A stretch of 64,000 nt of DNA from PWQG01 sp040882255 (GCA_040882255.1 JBBEBP010000008.1:62001-126000), one strand, 5' to 3'. Positions 16,969 through 28,141 are shown, counted from the stretch's first letter. Notes: a model not told the origin generated them from the sequence alone. Translations and numbers: made by a program.

Positions 16969-18407
16969 CGGATTTCTCCTTCTTTCTCATTCCGGTTTTC
17001 CGGCCCGGATTCGTGCGTATGCAGTCTGCCGCGGGCCAGTGAGAGGGCGATGCCCGGCAGGCAGAGGCCGGCGGCCAGCAGGAAGCTCCAGGTGATCGCG
17101 CGATCCAGAAACGGCAGGGTATCCGGGCCGACTTCCGTGGCCCCCATGATCAGGGTCAGCATCAATGCCACCAGCACCATGCTGTTGAGCTGGCCGAGCA
17201 GGCGCGTGGTGGCCACGGCGGCCGATGCGCTGCCGGCATGCTCGTGGCCTACCGACCCCATGATGGCATTGACGTTGGGGGATGAGAACAGGCTGAAGCC
17301 GGCGCCGGTCAACAGCAGTGCGGCGATGATCGTGCCGAGACCACTGTCCGGACCCAGCATGGCCAGAGCCACCAGCCCCGCCGCCGTCGCTGCCATGCCG
17401 GCCGAGGCCAGCCGCCGGGGTTCAATATGATCGGACCAGCGCCCCATCAGTGGCGAGAGAATGGCCATGCTGATCGGCTGCACCATGATCAGCATGCCGG
17501 CCTGGAAGGCGGACAGCTCCCGCAGGTACTGCAGGTACAGGCTCATCAGTACAACGTTGGCATAGGTGGCGCTGTACATGATCAGCGAGGCGCCGCAGGA
17601 GAACGTGAAGGTACGGTTACTGAAGAACAGGCGCACGTCCCAGATGGGGTGTGTGGCGCGGCGGGCGTGGCGCAGGAAGCCGGTCAACAGGGCGGCGCTG
17701 GTCAGCAGTAGCGCGCCGCCTTGCCAGGCCGGCAACTGCGATACGCCCAGGCACAGCAGCAGGATGGTGGCGCCGTACAGCAGCGCGCCCCGTAGATCGA
17801 AAGGGAACTGGCGTTCCGCGCGCCACTCACCCTGCACGCGAACCAGACCAGTAAAGAGCACGACCAGGGCCAGCGGCACCTGGAGCAGGAAACTGTAGCG
17901 CCAGCCCAGAGTGTCGATGACAAAGCCGCCCAGCAGCGGACCGGTGGCCAGACCGATGTAGACACAGGAGACCACCAGCCCGATCATGCGGCCGCGCTGC
18001 GCGGCGGGGAATACCGAGGTGACGATGGCCATCTGCGTGGCATACAGCATGGCTGCGCTGACGCCCTGCAGGAACCGCGCGCCCAGCAGCATGCCGCCGT
18101 TCAGTGACAATGCCGCCAGCGTCGAGCTGATGATGACGGCACCCGTGCCCCACAGGAACACTTTCTTGCGGCCGGCCGAGTCGGCGACGCGCCCGAAAAT
18201 CAGCACGAACATGGCACTGGCCATCAGGTAAGCCATGGGAATCCAGCTCAATGTGACCGCATCCAGTCGCAGGTCGTTGGCAATGGCCGGCAGCGCCACA
18301 TTGGTGGCCGACAGCATCAGTGGCGTGGTGAAAGCGTTGAGAAGCACCATCAGCAGCACGGCGCGCTGCTGGGCCAGACGGTTGTCGGGGCTGTCGCTGG
18401 GAGTCAC
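16965..18407 (-). CDS. MFS transporter, DHA2 (EmrB/QacA-like) family
   Basis: The 480-residue inner-membrane protein has about 14 predicted transmembrane helices, the DHA2 drug:H+ antiporter layout. The loop 2-3 motif is recognisable as FGRVADSAGRKKVFLWG, and a motif C-like segment is GLATGPLLGGFVIDTLGW. DHA2 members export hydrophobic drugs or metabolites by proton exchange. It is first in a minus-strand run ending with the pqq genes and overlaps the S9 peptidase by 4 bases. Export of a small molecule or peptide linked to that peptidase is possible; no substrate can be read from sequence. Confidence 0.93.
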   Translation of the reverse strand: MTPSDSPDNRLAQQRAVLLMVLLNAFTTPLMLSATNVALPAIANDLRLDAVTLSWIPMAYLMASAMFVLIFGRVADSAGRKKVFLWGTGAVIISSTLAALSLNGGMLLGARFLQGVSAAMLYATQMAIVTSVFPAAQRGRMIGLVVSCVYIGLATGPLLGGFVIDTLGWRYSFLLQVPLALVVLFTGLVRVQGEWRAERQFPFDLRGALLYGATILLLCLGVSQLPAWQGGALLLTSAALLTGFLRHARRATHPIWDVRLFFSNRTFTFSCGASLIMYSATYANVVLMSLYLQYLRELSAFQAGMLIMVQPISMAILSPLMGRWSDHIEPRRLASAGMAATAAGLVALAMLGPDSGLGTIIAALLLTGAGFSLFSSPNVNAIMGSVGHEHAGSASAAVATTRLLGQLNSMVLVALMLTLIMGATEVGPDTLPFLDRAITWSFLLAAGLCLPGIALSLARGRLHTHESGPENRNEKEGEIR

Positions 18408-18470
18408 GGGACGCGTCGCTCCGTTCTGTTGGCATCGGGCGCGTATGATAGCAGGCCGCCGGCGGTCCTG

Positions 18471-18498
18471 TTATCGCCGCGCTGCATGCCGCTATAAT
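18471..18498 (+). promoter_or_regulatory. predicted sigma-70 promoter of the SDR gene at 18533
   Basis: TTATCG (18471-18476) and a perfect TATAAT (18493-18498) are separated by 16 bases. Transcription would start about 28 bases before the SDR start codon, leaving room for the AAGGAGAAAAGG ribosome-binding site. Confidence 0.55.
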
Positions 18499-18532
18499 GC
18501 CAGCAGGTCAACGGGATCAAGGAGAAAAGGAT

Positions 18533-19333
18533 ATGCAGGTCAAGGGCAGGAATGTTGTGGTCACCGGTGCCGCCAGCGGTATCGGCAAGGCTTTGTGCGA
18601 GCGCTTCGCTGCCGAGGGCGCGGCCGCCGTCGTGGCGGCGGATATCAACGAGGCAGGTGCGCGGCAGGTGGCGGACAGCATCGCCGACCGCTGCAGCAGT
18701 CTCGCCGTGACCACCGACGTAAGCCGGGAGGAGGAGGTCCGGTCCCTGGTGGAGCGCAGTATCGGGCACTGCGGACACATTGACCTGTTCTGCTCCAATG
18801 CCGGCATCTTTGTCCCCGGAAGCGAGACCGTCGCCAATGACGACTGGCAGCGGATCTGGGACATCAATGTCATGGCCCATATCTATGCCTCTCGCGCTGT
18901 ATTGCCGCATATGCTGGAGCGCGGAGAAGGCTATCTGCTCAACACGGCTTCGGCGGCCGGGCTGCTCAGCCAGGTCGGTTCGGCGCCCTATGCGGTTACC
19001 AAACACGCGGCCGTGGGGTTCGCGGAGTGGATCTCGATGACCTACGGGAACCGCGGTATCCGGGTCTCCGTGCTCTGCCCGCAGGCCGTGCGCACCGAGA
19101 TGACCGCCAACACGCGGGGTGGCGGGGTGGCCGGCGTGGACGGGATGCTGGAGCCGGACCAACTGGCGCAGACCGTTATCGAGACCCTGGACGAGGAGCG
19201 CTTCCTGTGTCTGCCGCACCCCGAAGTGCTGACCTATATGCAGCGCAAGGCTTCCGACTATGACCGCTGGCTGGGCGGCATGCGAAGACTGAACGATCGG
19301 TTCGCCGACCAGTACGTGAAGCCTTCTGATTGA
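18533..19333 (+). CDS. short-chain dehydrogenase/reductase
   Basis: The 266-residue classical SDR has the cofactor motif TGAASGIGKALCERF at about residues 11-25 and an aspartate after beta-2 (VVAADINEAG) suggesting NAD(H) preference. It also has CSNAGIF, a serine in LLNTASAAGLLS and the catalytic YAVTK. A perfect -10 and a strong ribosome-binding site precede it. The substrate is unknown. It is divergent from the MFS/S9/pqq run. Confidence 0.92.
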   Translation: MQVKGRNVVVTGAASGIGKALCERFAAEGAAAVVAADINEAGARQVADSIADRCSSLAVTTDVSREEEVRSLVERSIGHCGHIDLFCSNAGIFVPGSETVANDDWQRIWDINVMAHIYASRAVLPHMLERGEGYLLNTASAAGLLSQVGSAPYAVTKHAAVGFAEWISMTYGNRGIRVSVLCPQAVRTEMTANTRGGGVAGVDGMLEPDQLAQTVIETLDEERFLCLPHPEVLTYMQRKASDYDRWLGGMRRLNDRFADQYVKPSD

Positions 19334-19417
19334 CCCGATCGTAGCGGTGCGCGAGACTTGATCGTCAGGAAATGTTAGGCTTCTGCCTGCATAAAGCAAC
19401 CAAGACGGGAAAAGACT

Positions 19418-19903
19418 ATGAGTTTGATGATCGGCAAAGATGCTGTGGTGTCCATTCACTACACGCTGAAAGATGACGAAGGGCAGGTGATGGACTCCTC
19501 GGAGGGACGCGATCCCCTGAGCTACCTGCACGGCGCGAATAACCTGATTCCGGGCCTGGAACAGGAGCTGGAAGGCAAGAGCGCCGGTCAGACATTCAGC
19601 GCAAGCATTCCGCCGGAAAAGGCCTACGGAGATCCGAATCCGGAGCTGGTACAGACCATCAACAAGGAAATGTTCCAGGGCGTCGAAAAGATCGAGCCCG
19701 GTATGGCGTTTACTGCGCAGGGTCCCCAGGGCCAGCAGCAGGTCACGGTGACCGAGGTGGAAGGTGAGGACGTCACCATTGATGCCAACCACCCGATGGC
19801 CGGCAAGACGCTGCACTTCGACGTGGAAATCGTCGATGTCCGTGATGCCTCGGACGAAGAGAAAGAGCACGGTCACGTGCACGGCGACGACGCCGCGACG
19901 TGA
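19418..19903 (+). CDS. FKBP-type peptidyl-prolyl isomerase, SlyD-like
   Basis: The 161-residue prolyl isomerase and chaperone has the SlyD layout: FKBP strand VVSIHYTLKDDEGQVMDSSE, PLSYLHGANNLIPGLEQELE, then the insert-in-flap domain with IPPEKAYGDPNPELVQTI. It returns to the FKBP part with HPMAGKTLHFDVEIVDVRDA. The tail is short with a few histidines (EHGHVHGDD), much less than the metal-binding tail of E. coli SlyD, so nickel handling is doubtful. An intrinsic terminator follows 62 bases downstream. Confidence 0.94.
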   Translation: MSLMIGKDAVVSIHYTLKDDEGQVMDSSEGRDPLSYLHGANNLIPGLEQELEGKSAGQTFSASIPPEKAYGDPNPELVQTINKEMFQGVEKIEPGMAFTAQGPQGQQQVTVTEVEGEDVTIDANHPMAGKTLHFDVEIVDVRDASDEEKEHGHVHGDDAAT

Positions 19904-19965
19904 TACAGAGTCGCGCTGCGACATTGCAGATACTGCAGTAGCTGCGATAGCCGCAAGTGAAACAG

Positions 19966-20003
19966 AAAGGCCCGCGCGGTATCGTTATCGTGCGGGCCTT
20001 TTT
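19966..20003 (+). terminator. intrinsic terminator after the FKBP gene
   Basis: AAAGGCCCGC (19966-19975) pairs with GCGGGCCTTT (19992-20001) around a 16-base loop, followed by further Ts. The A/T-rich foot gives it potential in both directions. Confidence 0.85.
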
Positions 20004-20072
20004 GTTCGGGGCTTTCGGGGAATTAGTGGGTAAGCGAAAAGGCGGTTGTTGATCTCGCCAGGATCGTTTTGG

Positions 20073-20113
20073 TCTCGCGGAGATCGCGGAGACCATATAC
20101 GATCTCCGCGAGA
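20073..20113. repeat. 13-bp perfect inverted repeat between convergent genes
   Basis: TCTCGCGGAGATC (20073-20085) and GATCTCCGCGAGA (20101-20113) are perfect inverted copies spaced by 15 bases. Part of the same unit recurs nearby (GATCTCGC at 20051, and GATCGCGGAGACC between the arms). It lies just after the aldehyde dehydrogenase stop on the minus strand. A strong RNA hairpin is expected there, but no T-run follows on that strand, so intrinsic termination is uncertain. Confidence 0.6.
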
Positions 20114-20124
20114 GTATGACATCG

Positions 20125-21552
20125 TCAGGCGGCGGAATAGCCCATGATGGACTTGATCTCCAGGAAGTCCTCAAAGCCTTCACGGCCCCACTCACGGCCA
20201 TTGCCGGACTTCTTGTACCCGCCAAACGGGACGCCGAAATCCGGACCCGCGCCGTTGATGTGGACCATGCCGGTGCGCAGGCGCCGGGCCACGGCCAGGG
20301 CGTGTTCCGGCTCGCCCGAGACATAGCCCGACAGACCGTACTCGCTGTCATTGGCCAGCCGTACCGCATCGTCCTCGTCCTTGTACGGAATCAGCACCAG
20401 CACGGGGCCGAAAATTTCTTCCCGCGCGATAGTCATGTCGTTGTTCACGTTGCTGAATACGGTGGGCTTCACATAGTAGCCGGTCTCCATTCCTTCGGGC
20501 TTGTCCGGTCCGCCGGCAATCAGTTCGGCGCCTTCATCCATTCCCTTGCGGATGTAGTCCTGGATGCGGTCGAACTGCAGTTTGCTGACCACCGGGCCGA
20601 GGCGGGTGTTCTCGTCGTCCGGGTCACCCGGTACGGCCTTGGCGGCAGCGGCTTTGGCGATTTCCGCTGCTTCGGCCATGCGCGCCTCCGGCACCAGCAT
20701 GCGGGTCGGCGCGTTGCAGGACTGGCCGCTGTTGCCGAAGCAGCCCATGACGCCGCCGCCCACCGCCTTGGCGAAATCGGCATCGTCCAGGATGATGTTG
20801 GCGGACTTGCCGCCCAGCTCCTGTGTGACGCGCTTGATGCTGTCCGCCGCATTGTGAGCCACCTGGCGCCCGGCTCGCGTGGAACCGGTGAAGGAGATCA
20901 TGTCGATGTCCGGGTGCGAGGAAAGGGCGGCCCCCACGGTCGGGCCGTCACCGTTGATCAGGTTGAAGACACCGGCTGGTGCGCCGGCATCGGCGATGAT
21001 CTCGGCCAGGATCATGGCGCTGATCGGTGACATCTCGCTGGGCTTGAGGATCATGGTGCAGCCGGTGGCAAGTGCCGGCGCGACCTTGCAGCTGACCTGG
21101 TTCAGTGGCCAGTTCCAGGGGGTGATGAATCCGCACACGCCCACCGGTTCGCGGATCACGCCACTGGTGCCGCGCTGTTCCTCGAAAGGGTAGTCCGCAA
21201 GGATCTTGCGCGCCGTGGCGAAATGCCCGAGGCCGGTGCCGACATGGGCCTTGCGGGCCAGGGTGATCGGAGCGCCCATTTCGTGCGAGATGGCCTGTGC
21301 CAGTTCCTCGGCGCGATCTTTCAGACCGGCCAGGATATTGTCCAGTACCTCCAGGCGCTGTTCCCTGGAGGTGGCCGCCCAGCCTTCGAAAGCGGCGCGT
21401 GCCGCTCGTGCTGCCTGATCCACATCCTCGGCACTGCCCATGCTGATGGTGGCATAAGGCTTTTCCGTGGCCGGGTTGATGACTTCGTGAGTCGGCCGAT
21501 CCGAGGGGCTGACCCACTCGCCGTTGATGTAGAATCGGGTGTATCCCGTCAT
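20125..21552 (-). CDS. NAD(P)-dependent aldehyde dehydrogenase
   Basis: The 475-residue protein has the standard ALDH fold. Cofactor and core segments are GFITPWNWPLNQVSCKVAPA, FTGSTRAGRQV and the general-base glutamate in VTQELGGKSANIIL. The catalytic cysteine is in GNSGQSCNAPTRM, and EEIFGPVLVLIPY follows. It oxidises an aldehyde to its acid; closest in style to broad-specificity bacterial ALDHs, with no substrate evident. The start at 21552 has AGGAG upstream. A longer form from 21660 adds an atypical leader and is rejected. Confidence 0.95.
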   Translation of the reverse strand: MTGYTRFYINGEWVSPSDRPTHEVINPATEKPYATISMGSAEDVDQAARAARAAFEGWAATSREQRLEVLDNILAGLKDRAEELAQAISHEMGAPITLARKAHVGTGLGHFATARKILADYPFEEQRGTSGVIREPVGVCGFITPWNWPLNQVSCKVAPALATGCTMILKPSEMSPISAMILAEIIADAGAPAGVFNLINGDGPTVGAALSSHPDIDMISFTGSTRAGRQVAHNAADSIKRVTQELGGKSANIILDDADFAKAVGGGVMGCFGNSGQSCNAPTRMLVPEARMAEAAEIAKAAAAKAVPGDPDDENTRLGPVVSKLQFDRIQDYIRKGMDEGAELIAGGPDKPEGMETGYYVKPTVFSNVNNDMTIAREEIFGPVLVLIPYKDEDDAVRLANDSEYGLSGYVSGEPEHALAVARRLRTGMVHINGAGPDFGVPFGGYKKSGNGREWGREGFEDFLEIKSIMGYSAA

Positions 21553-21638
21553 TGATAGACTCCTGCCGGTTAGTGTGGATTCCAGTTGCGTATCGAACCG
21601 TTGTTCGGTGAACAGTATAGCGCCGGGCCCGACGGCTG

Positions 21639-21956
21639 TCAGTCCTCGATGAAACGGCACAGCAGGCGGTTCAGCCGCTGGTTCTCGCGTTGCAGATGTT
21701 CTTTTTCGGCCAACAGGTCCAGCACCAGGGCCGTGGCCGCCCAGTCCAGTTCCAGGTCGCGGTACAGACGGCAGGCGCGTTGCATGCGGCTGAGCATGTC
21801 GGCGTCGAACTGCCAGTCCCGTGGTGCTTCACCGCGCTGTTCCAGGCGCGGTTCCACGATGCCGGCCTCGACGATTTCGACGACGTAGTGGGTCTCAACG
21901 CCCAGTGCATGACTGGCTTCATGCAAGGTTACGGTCATGTGCAGGTCCCGGCTCAT
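21639..21956 (-). CDS. cbpM: chaperone modulator CbpM
   Basis: The 105-residue protein has an N-terminal MerR-like helix-turn-helix region (TVTLHEASHALGVETHYVVE), the segment IVEAGIVEPRLE and a C-terminal coiled-coil-like helix (LLAEKEHLQRENQRLNRLL). These match CbpM, which binds the J-domain of CbpA and inhibits both its DNA binding and co-chaperone activity. Its start overlaps the cbpA stop (ATGA), favouring 21956 over the ATG at 21971. The tight pairing with cbpA confirms the call. Confidence 0.93.
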   Translation of the reverse strand: MSRDLHMTVTLHEASHALGVETHYVVEIVEAGIVEPRLEQRGEAPRDWQFDADMLSRMQRACRLYRDLELDWAATALVLDLLAEKEHLQRENQRLNRLLCRFIED

Positions 21957-22912
21957 GAGGCGTTCTCCCATTCACTGCGGGGGTTGAAGGCCTGTTTTTC
22001 GGCCAGTGCTTCCCAGTGTGACCGCGTTTCGGCGTCCATTTTCTCCGGCATCACGACCTTGAGTACCGCATACAGGTCGCCGCGACGGTCACGATGCTTC
22101 AGGCCCTTGCCGCGCAGCCGCAGGCGTTGCCCGGTCTGGCTGCCCGGCTCTATGGTCAGTTGCACTTTACCCTCCAGCGTGGGAACCGTCACTTTCGCCC
22201 CCAGTGCGGCTTCCCACGGGGCGATGGGCACCGTGATGTTCAGATCGTGTCCCAGGACATCGAACAGCGGGTGCGGTACCAGCCGGATGCGCAGGTACAG
22301 GTCGCCCGCCGCTCCGTCGCCAAAGCCGGGTGCGCCCTGGCCCCTGAGCCGAATCCGCGAGCCGTCGCGAACGCCTGCGGGGATATTGACCCGCAACGTC
22401 TTGTGCTGTGGCGTCGAGCGGCCGGACTGGTCATAGCGGGGCAGCTGATACTCGATGGTCTTTTTCTGTGCTTCGAGGGTCTCCTCCAGGAACACCGGCA
22501 TTTCCACCTCCACGTCACGCCCGCGGGTGGAAAAGAAGTCCTCGCTGCTGTGCGGTCCGCGCTCCGCCCTGGCGTCACGGAAACCGCCTCCGAACATGGA
22601 GGAGAAAAATTCGGAGAAATCCTGGTCCGTGCCGGCATCACCGCCCGCGCTGCGGCGCTGCCAGCCCGGTGGAGGTTCAAAGGATTCGCCGCCTCGGCCG
22701 TATTTGCGCAGCTCATCGTATTCCGCCCGCTTCTTTTCGTCGGACAACACCTCGTAGGCTTCCGAGACCTCCTTGAACCGGGCCTCGGCATCCTTGTCGT
22801 CACTGACGTCGGGATGGTACTTGCGGGCCAGACGCCGGTAGGCTGTCTTGACGGCCTTGCGGTCGGCGTCTTCGCCAACCCCCAGGATCCTGTAGTAATC
22901 CTTGAATTCCAT
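21953..22912 (-). CDS. cbpA: DnaJ-family curved DNA-binding protein CbpA
   Basis: The 319-residue J-protein has its J-domain at residues 1-70 with the HPD motif at 33-35 (RKYHPDVSDD). A Gly/Phe-type linker spans about 75-130, and a C-terminal DnaJ domain with RIRLRGQGAPGFGDGAAGDL and LRLRGKGLKHRDRRGDLYAVL follows. The zinc-finger of DnaJ is absent, as in CbpA. It stimulates DnaK and binds curved DNA in the nucleoid. It is cotranscribed with cbpM and divergent from the gene at 22990. Confidence 0.95.
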   Translation of the reverse strand: MEFKDYYRILGVGEDADRKAVKTAYRRLARKYHPDVSDDKDAEARFKEVSEAYEVLSDEKKRAEYDELRKYGRGGESFEPPPGWQRRSAGGDAGTDQDFSEFFSSMFGGGFRDARAERGPHSSEDFFSTRGRDVEVEMPVFLEETLEAQKKTIEYQLPRYDQSGRSTPQHKTLRVNIPAGVRDGSRIRLRGQGAPGFGDGAAGDLYLRIRLVPHPLFDVLGHDLNITVPIAPWEAALGAKVTVPTLEGKVQLTIEPGSQTGQRLRLRGKGLKHRDRRGDLYAVLKVVMPEKMDAETRSHWEALAEKQAFNPRSEWENAS

Positions 22913-22954
22913 AATGCTTCCTGATTCCGCGCTCGCTCAATCATGCGGCGGCGC

Positions 22955-22963
22955 TGCTATACT
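22955..22963 (+). promoter_or_regulatory. extended -10 promoter of the gene at 22990
   Basis: TGCTATACT is an extended -10 element (TG-n-TATACT) about 27 bases before the predicted start codon. No clear -35 is visible, which is typical of extended -10 promoters. Confidence 0.4.
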
Positions 22964-22989
22964 GTCAACGTGATGGAAGTGCGATTTCC

Positions 22990-24012
22990 ATGGTCTATAA
23001 GGTCTGGTCTGTCATGACTGCTTTCAATGGGTGCATGCGTGTTCTTTTCTGCCTGGTGCTGGCCGTTGCCGTCGTGCCGGTCAGTGCCGGTTCCGCAGCG
23101 CCAGGCGGGGAGACGGGCGTGGAGGCTGTGCGTGAGCGCCTGGCGGAGCTGCGCCGGGAACGTGGTGTGTACGATCCGGCCCTTATCGAGGCCTGGAGCG
23201 ATCTTGCGGCGCAGCAGGCCGACAACGGCGACCATGAACAGGCCGCTGACTCGTGGCATGAAGCGCTGCAGATCAGCCGTATCAGTGATGGTCTGTACGA
23301 TACTTCGCAGCTGCGCATCATCGAGCAGCTGGCCATGGCCTACGAGGAAGCCGGTGAGACAGAGGAAGCCGACACCTATCATTATCTGTTGTTCCATACC
23401 CGCTCGCGCCTCCATGCGCCGGACAGCCCGGAATCGGTCGATGCCGTCATCGACTGGGGGGACTGGAAACTGCGTCGTTCTACAGCCCGCAACGGGAACC
23501 TCAATCCGGGTGCGTTGTCGGGTGCTGAACTGGAATCCTTATGGAGTCAGCAGGCCGACGCGATGGAGGTGCTGCGGTCGTGGCAGGACGATTCCGGACG
23601 CGTTCCCGACGATGTCCGCTTCGGTTCGCTGCTGTATCTGCGCGCCGTGACCGAGCTGGGCATGGCCATCCTCGTTCTCCAGCGACCGGCCCATCTGTTC
23701 GATCCGCCGTTGACGCAGCAGTACGTCACGCAACGCGTATGCCGTAACGTCTCCGATCCTTCCGGCGGTACCCGGCAGGAGTGCTCGACCCGTCAGGTGG
23801 AAAACCCCCAGTATCGGCGTGCCCAGGTTGCCGAACGCAGCCAGCAGGCGGAACGCGCCATCCGTGCTGCCAGGCAGACGCTGTCGGAGCTGACCGAGTG
23901 GCAGGGCAATGCACCGGAAGAGGCGGTGAAGTCCGATGAGCTGGAAACGCTGAATCGAGCGCTGACACGGTTGGAGCAGAACGCTCGACGCAGCCGGTTC
24001 CGGCGTTGGTGA
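22990..24012 (+). CDS. exported TPR-like protein of unknown function
   Basis: The protein has up to 340 residues. A hydrophobic stretch (MRVLFCLVLAVAVVPVSAGS) near residues 16-35 is a likely signal peptide. Alpha-helical repeats follow that read like two TPR units (LIEAWSDLAAQQADNGDHEQA and IIEQLAMAYEEAGETEEA). The C-terminal third has a cysteine pair region (VCRNVSDPSGGTRQECSTRQV) and basic coiled-coil helices ending in RRSRFRRW. Starts at 23014 or 23035 are alternatives. It precedes the DUF3014 gene on the same strand by 151 bases. Function is unknown. Confidence 0.75.
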   Translation: MVYKVWSVMTAFNGCMRVLFCLVLAVAVVPVSAGSAAPGGETGVEAVRERLAELRRERGVYDPALIEAWSDLAAQQADNGDHEQAADSWHEALQISRISDGLYDTSQLRIIEQLAMAYEEAGETEEADTYHYLLFHTRSRLHAPDSPESVDAVIDWGDWKLRRSTARNGNLNPGALSGAELESLWSQQADAMEVLRSWQDDSGRVPDDVRFGSLLYLRAVTELGMAILVLQRPAHLFDPPLTQQYVTQRVCRNVSDPSGGTRQECSTRQVENPQYRRAQVAERSQQAERAIRAARQTLSELTEWQGNAPEEAVKSDELETLNRALTRLEQNARRSRFRRW

Positions 24013-24163
24013 GGTGACGAGCCCTTCCAGGGCGGGCAAATGCGACAGAAAAAGGGCAATAAGCCGGCACTGCCGTGGCAAACGGTGATGCTGTCTTGCC
24101 GCTGTGATCAGCGCTGTGCCAGAATGACCTTCCTGTACCGGATTACTCTGTGGAGTGTGGCCG

Positions 24164-25027
24164 ATGGCTCACAAAACGCTTGCGATCGTTGCTGTGCTGT
24201 CCCTGGTGGGACTGGTGTTTCTGGCCTATCTGGCCATGACATTCGAGAGTCCGCAGCAGACCCGTACTGTTGAGATTGAACAACCTGTTCCCCGGCCGGC
24301 GGAGCCGGTACGGCAGGTCCCGGAGTCCTCTGAGGATGAGGAGCAGGATGCTGCGGAGGCGGAGCGGGAGGAGCCCGGCCCCCTGCCATTGCCCGACGCA
24401 CTGGTGGCTGCCGGACAGGAACCGGAAGAGCCGGTCGAGCCGCTGCCCGATCTCAATGACAGTGATGAACGCGTATTGGGCAGGCTGGCCGAAATGGAGC
24501 TGGGCGCCCGGCTGCTGCGTCTGATCACGCCCGAGGAGGTGATCAGACGCTTTGTCGTGTTCACCGATAACGTTGCCCGGGAAAGCCTGCCGCAGATGGA
24601 ATATCCAGTGCGCCGCCTCGAACAGGACATGGCCGTGGAGGAAGTGGATGACAACCTCTATGTCATGCAGGAAGCCTCGCACGAACGGTTCGACACGCTG
24701 GTGGACACGCTGGTCAGTCTGGATGTGGACCAGGCCATGGCAGTCTATGAGTCCCTGCGCCCGTTGTTCATCGAAGCCTATGCGGAACTGGGCTATGGGG
24801 AGCAGGATTTCGATGCCGTGGTAGCGGATGCCATCGACCAGGTGCTCGCCGCAGAGGTCCCGGAAGGCCCCTATCAGCTGATCCGTCCCAGCGTGATGTA
24901 TGAATTCGCTGACTCCAGCCTGGAGGAGCTGTCTCCCCTGGAGAAGCAGCTGATCCGGATCGGTCCCGAGAACACGGCCAGGTTGAAGCAGCGCCTGCAA
25001 GACTACCGCGACGAACTCGCGAATTGA
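24164..25027 (+). CDS. DUF3014 family membrane-anchored protein
   Basis: The 287-residue protein has an N-terminal transmembrane helix (LAIVAVLSLVGLVFLAYLAM, about residues 5-24). A Pro/Glu-rich linker of about 70 residues (EDEEQDAAEAEREEPGPLP) follows, then a C-terminal domain beginning LPDLNDSDERVLGRLAEMEL. This is the DUF3014 pattern with the conserved RRFVVFTDNVARESLP. The domain would be periplasmic. The start at 24164 has GGAG 8 bases upstream; the GTG at 24155 overlaps that site. Function is not established for the family. Confidence 0.85.
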   Translation: MAHKTLAIVAVLSLVGLVFLAYLAMTFESPQQTRTVEIEQPVPRPAEPVRQVPESSEDEEQDAAEAEREEPGPLPLPDALVAAGQEPEEPVEPLPDLNDSDERVLGRLAEMELGARLLRLITPEEVIRRFVVFTDNVARESLPQMEYPVRRLEQDMAVEEVDDNLYVMQEASHERFDTLVDTLVSLDVDQAMAVYESLRPLFIEAYAELGYGEQDFDAVVADAIDQVLAAEVPEGPYQLIRPSVMYEFADSSLEELSPLEKQLIRIGPENTARLKQRLQDYRDELAN

Positions 25028-25114
25028 GGGATTGTTCCGGTTTCAGGGCCGGGCGGTAATTCGGAGGGGCCGCTACAATTGGGGTATGACCGCAATTCTG
25101 GGATAATGCACCCC

Positions 25115-26998
<1,884 letters not shown>

Positions 26999-27109
26999 CC
27001 GCATGACCCACCAGTCACCAATGGTATAAAATACCGCCTTTTCCGGGGAGCTTCCTTACCGCAGTCCGTGCACCGGTTTTACGTTCCGGCCAGCGAGGAG
27101 ATGAACAGC

Positions 27110-28117
27110 ATGAACGAAAGCACGCCCATTGTTGTGGCGGCACTGTACCGCTTTGTCCGGTTCGATGACTTCCGGCAATGGCGCGACCCCCTGCTGTGCC
27201 TGATGCAGGAGCGGGATGTGCGCGGCACCCTGCTGCTGGCCAGTGAGGGCATCAATGGCACCATCGCCGGACGCCGGACCGATGTGGATGCGGTGCTGGC
27301 CTTCCTGCGGACTGACGAGCGTCTGCGGGAGCTGGATGTCAAGGAGTCCCTGACCGAGGAACACCCGTTTTTTCGCGCCAGGGTCAAGCTCAAGAAGGAA
27401 ATCGTCACGCTGGGCGTTGAGGGTATCGATCCGGCCCGCAGCGCCGGCACCTACGTGGAGCCCGAGGACTGGAACGAGCTGATTTCCGATCCGGACGTGC
27501 TGGTGGTCGATACCCGCAATCACTACGAAGTGGAGATCGGTACGTTCCGTAACGCGGTCAGTCCGGACACCGGTACTTTCCGCGAGTTTCCCGACTATGC
27601 GGCCGCCGAGCTGGATCCGGGCCGGCACCGCAAGATCGCCATGTTCTGCACCGGCGGCATTCGCTGCGAGAAGTCCACTGCGTACCTGAAGGAGCAGGGC
27701 TTCGAGGAGGTCTACCACCTGCGCGGTGGTGTGCTGAACTACCTGGAGAAGGTGCCCGAGGAGCAGTCGCTGTGGCAGGGCGAGTGTTTCGTGTTCGATA
27801 ACCGGGTGACGGTCAATCACCGGCTGGAGCCGGGCCAGTATGACCAGTGCCACGCCTGCCGCCGTCCGATCACCGGGGCGGACAAGCAATCCGCAAAATA
27901 CGAGCAGGGCATCAGCTGTCCGCACTGTCATGACGAACTGACCCTGGCGCAGCGGGAACGTTTCCAGGCCCGTCAGCGGCAGGTGCGACTGGCCATGCAG
28001 CGCGGCGAACGCCATGTGGGTGAATCGATGAGGGATCGCATGATGCGACGGCGGGCGGAGAAACGGGTCCGCAAGGAGATGCAGCGCGCCATGGAGCCGC
28101 AGGCCGGCAAGAGCTGA
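27110..28117 (+). CDS. trhO: tRNA uridine 5-hydroxylase TrhO (rhodanese family, YceA)
   Basis: TrhO hydroxylates U34 of certain tRNAs using oxygen, the first step to 5-methoxy- or 5-carboxymethoxyuridine. The 335-residue protein has an N-terminal ferredoxin-like domain (ASEGINGTIAGRRTDVD) and a central rhodanese domain with the catalytic cysteine in MFCTGGIRCEKSTAYL. C-terminal zinc-type cysteines follow (CHACRRPI and GISCPHCHDEL). GAGGAG sits 9 bases before the ATG at 27110, which decides the start. A TATAAAAT-like -10 lies near 27025-27032. Confidence 0.95.
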   Translation: MNESTPIVVAALYRFVRFDDFRQWRDPLLCLMQERDVRGTLLLASEGINGTIAGRRTDVDAVLAFLRTDERLRELDVKESLTEEHPFFRARVKLKKEIVTLGVEGIDPARSAGTYVEPEDWNELISDPDVLVVDTRNHYEVEIGTFRNAVSPDTGTFREFPDYAAAELDPGRHRKIAMFCTGGIRCEKSTAYLKEQGFEEVYHLRGGVLNYLEKVPEEQSLWQGECFVFDNRVTVNHRLEPGQYDQCHACRRPITGADKQSAKYEQGISCPHCHDELTLAQRERFQARQRQVRLAMQRGERHVGESMRDRMMRRRAEKRVRKEMQRAMEPQAGKS

Positions 28118-28141
28118 CGGGTCTCCTGTCCAGCGTCCGGG

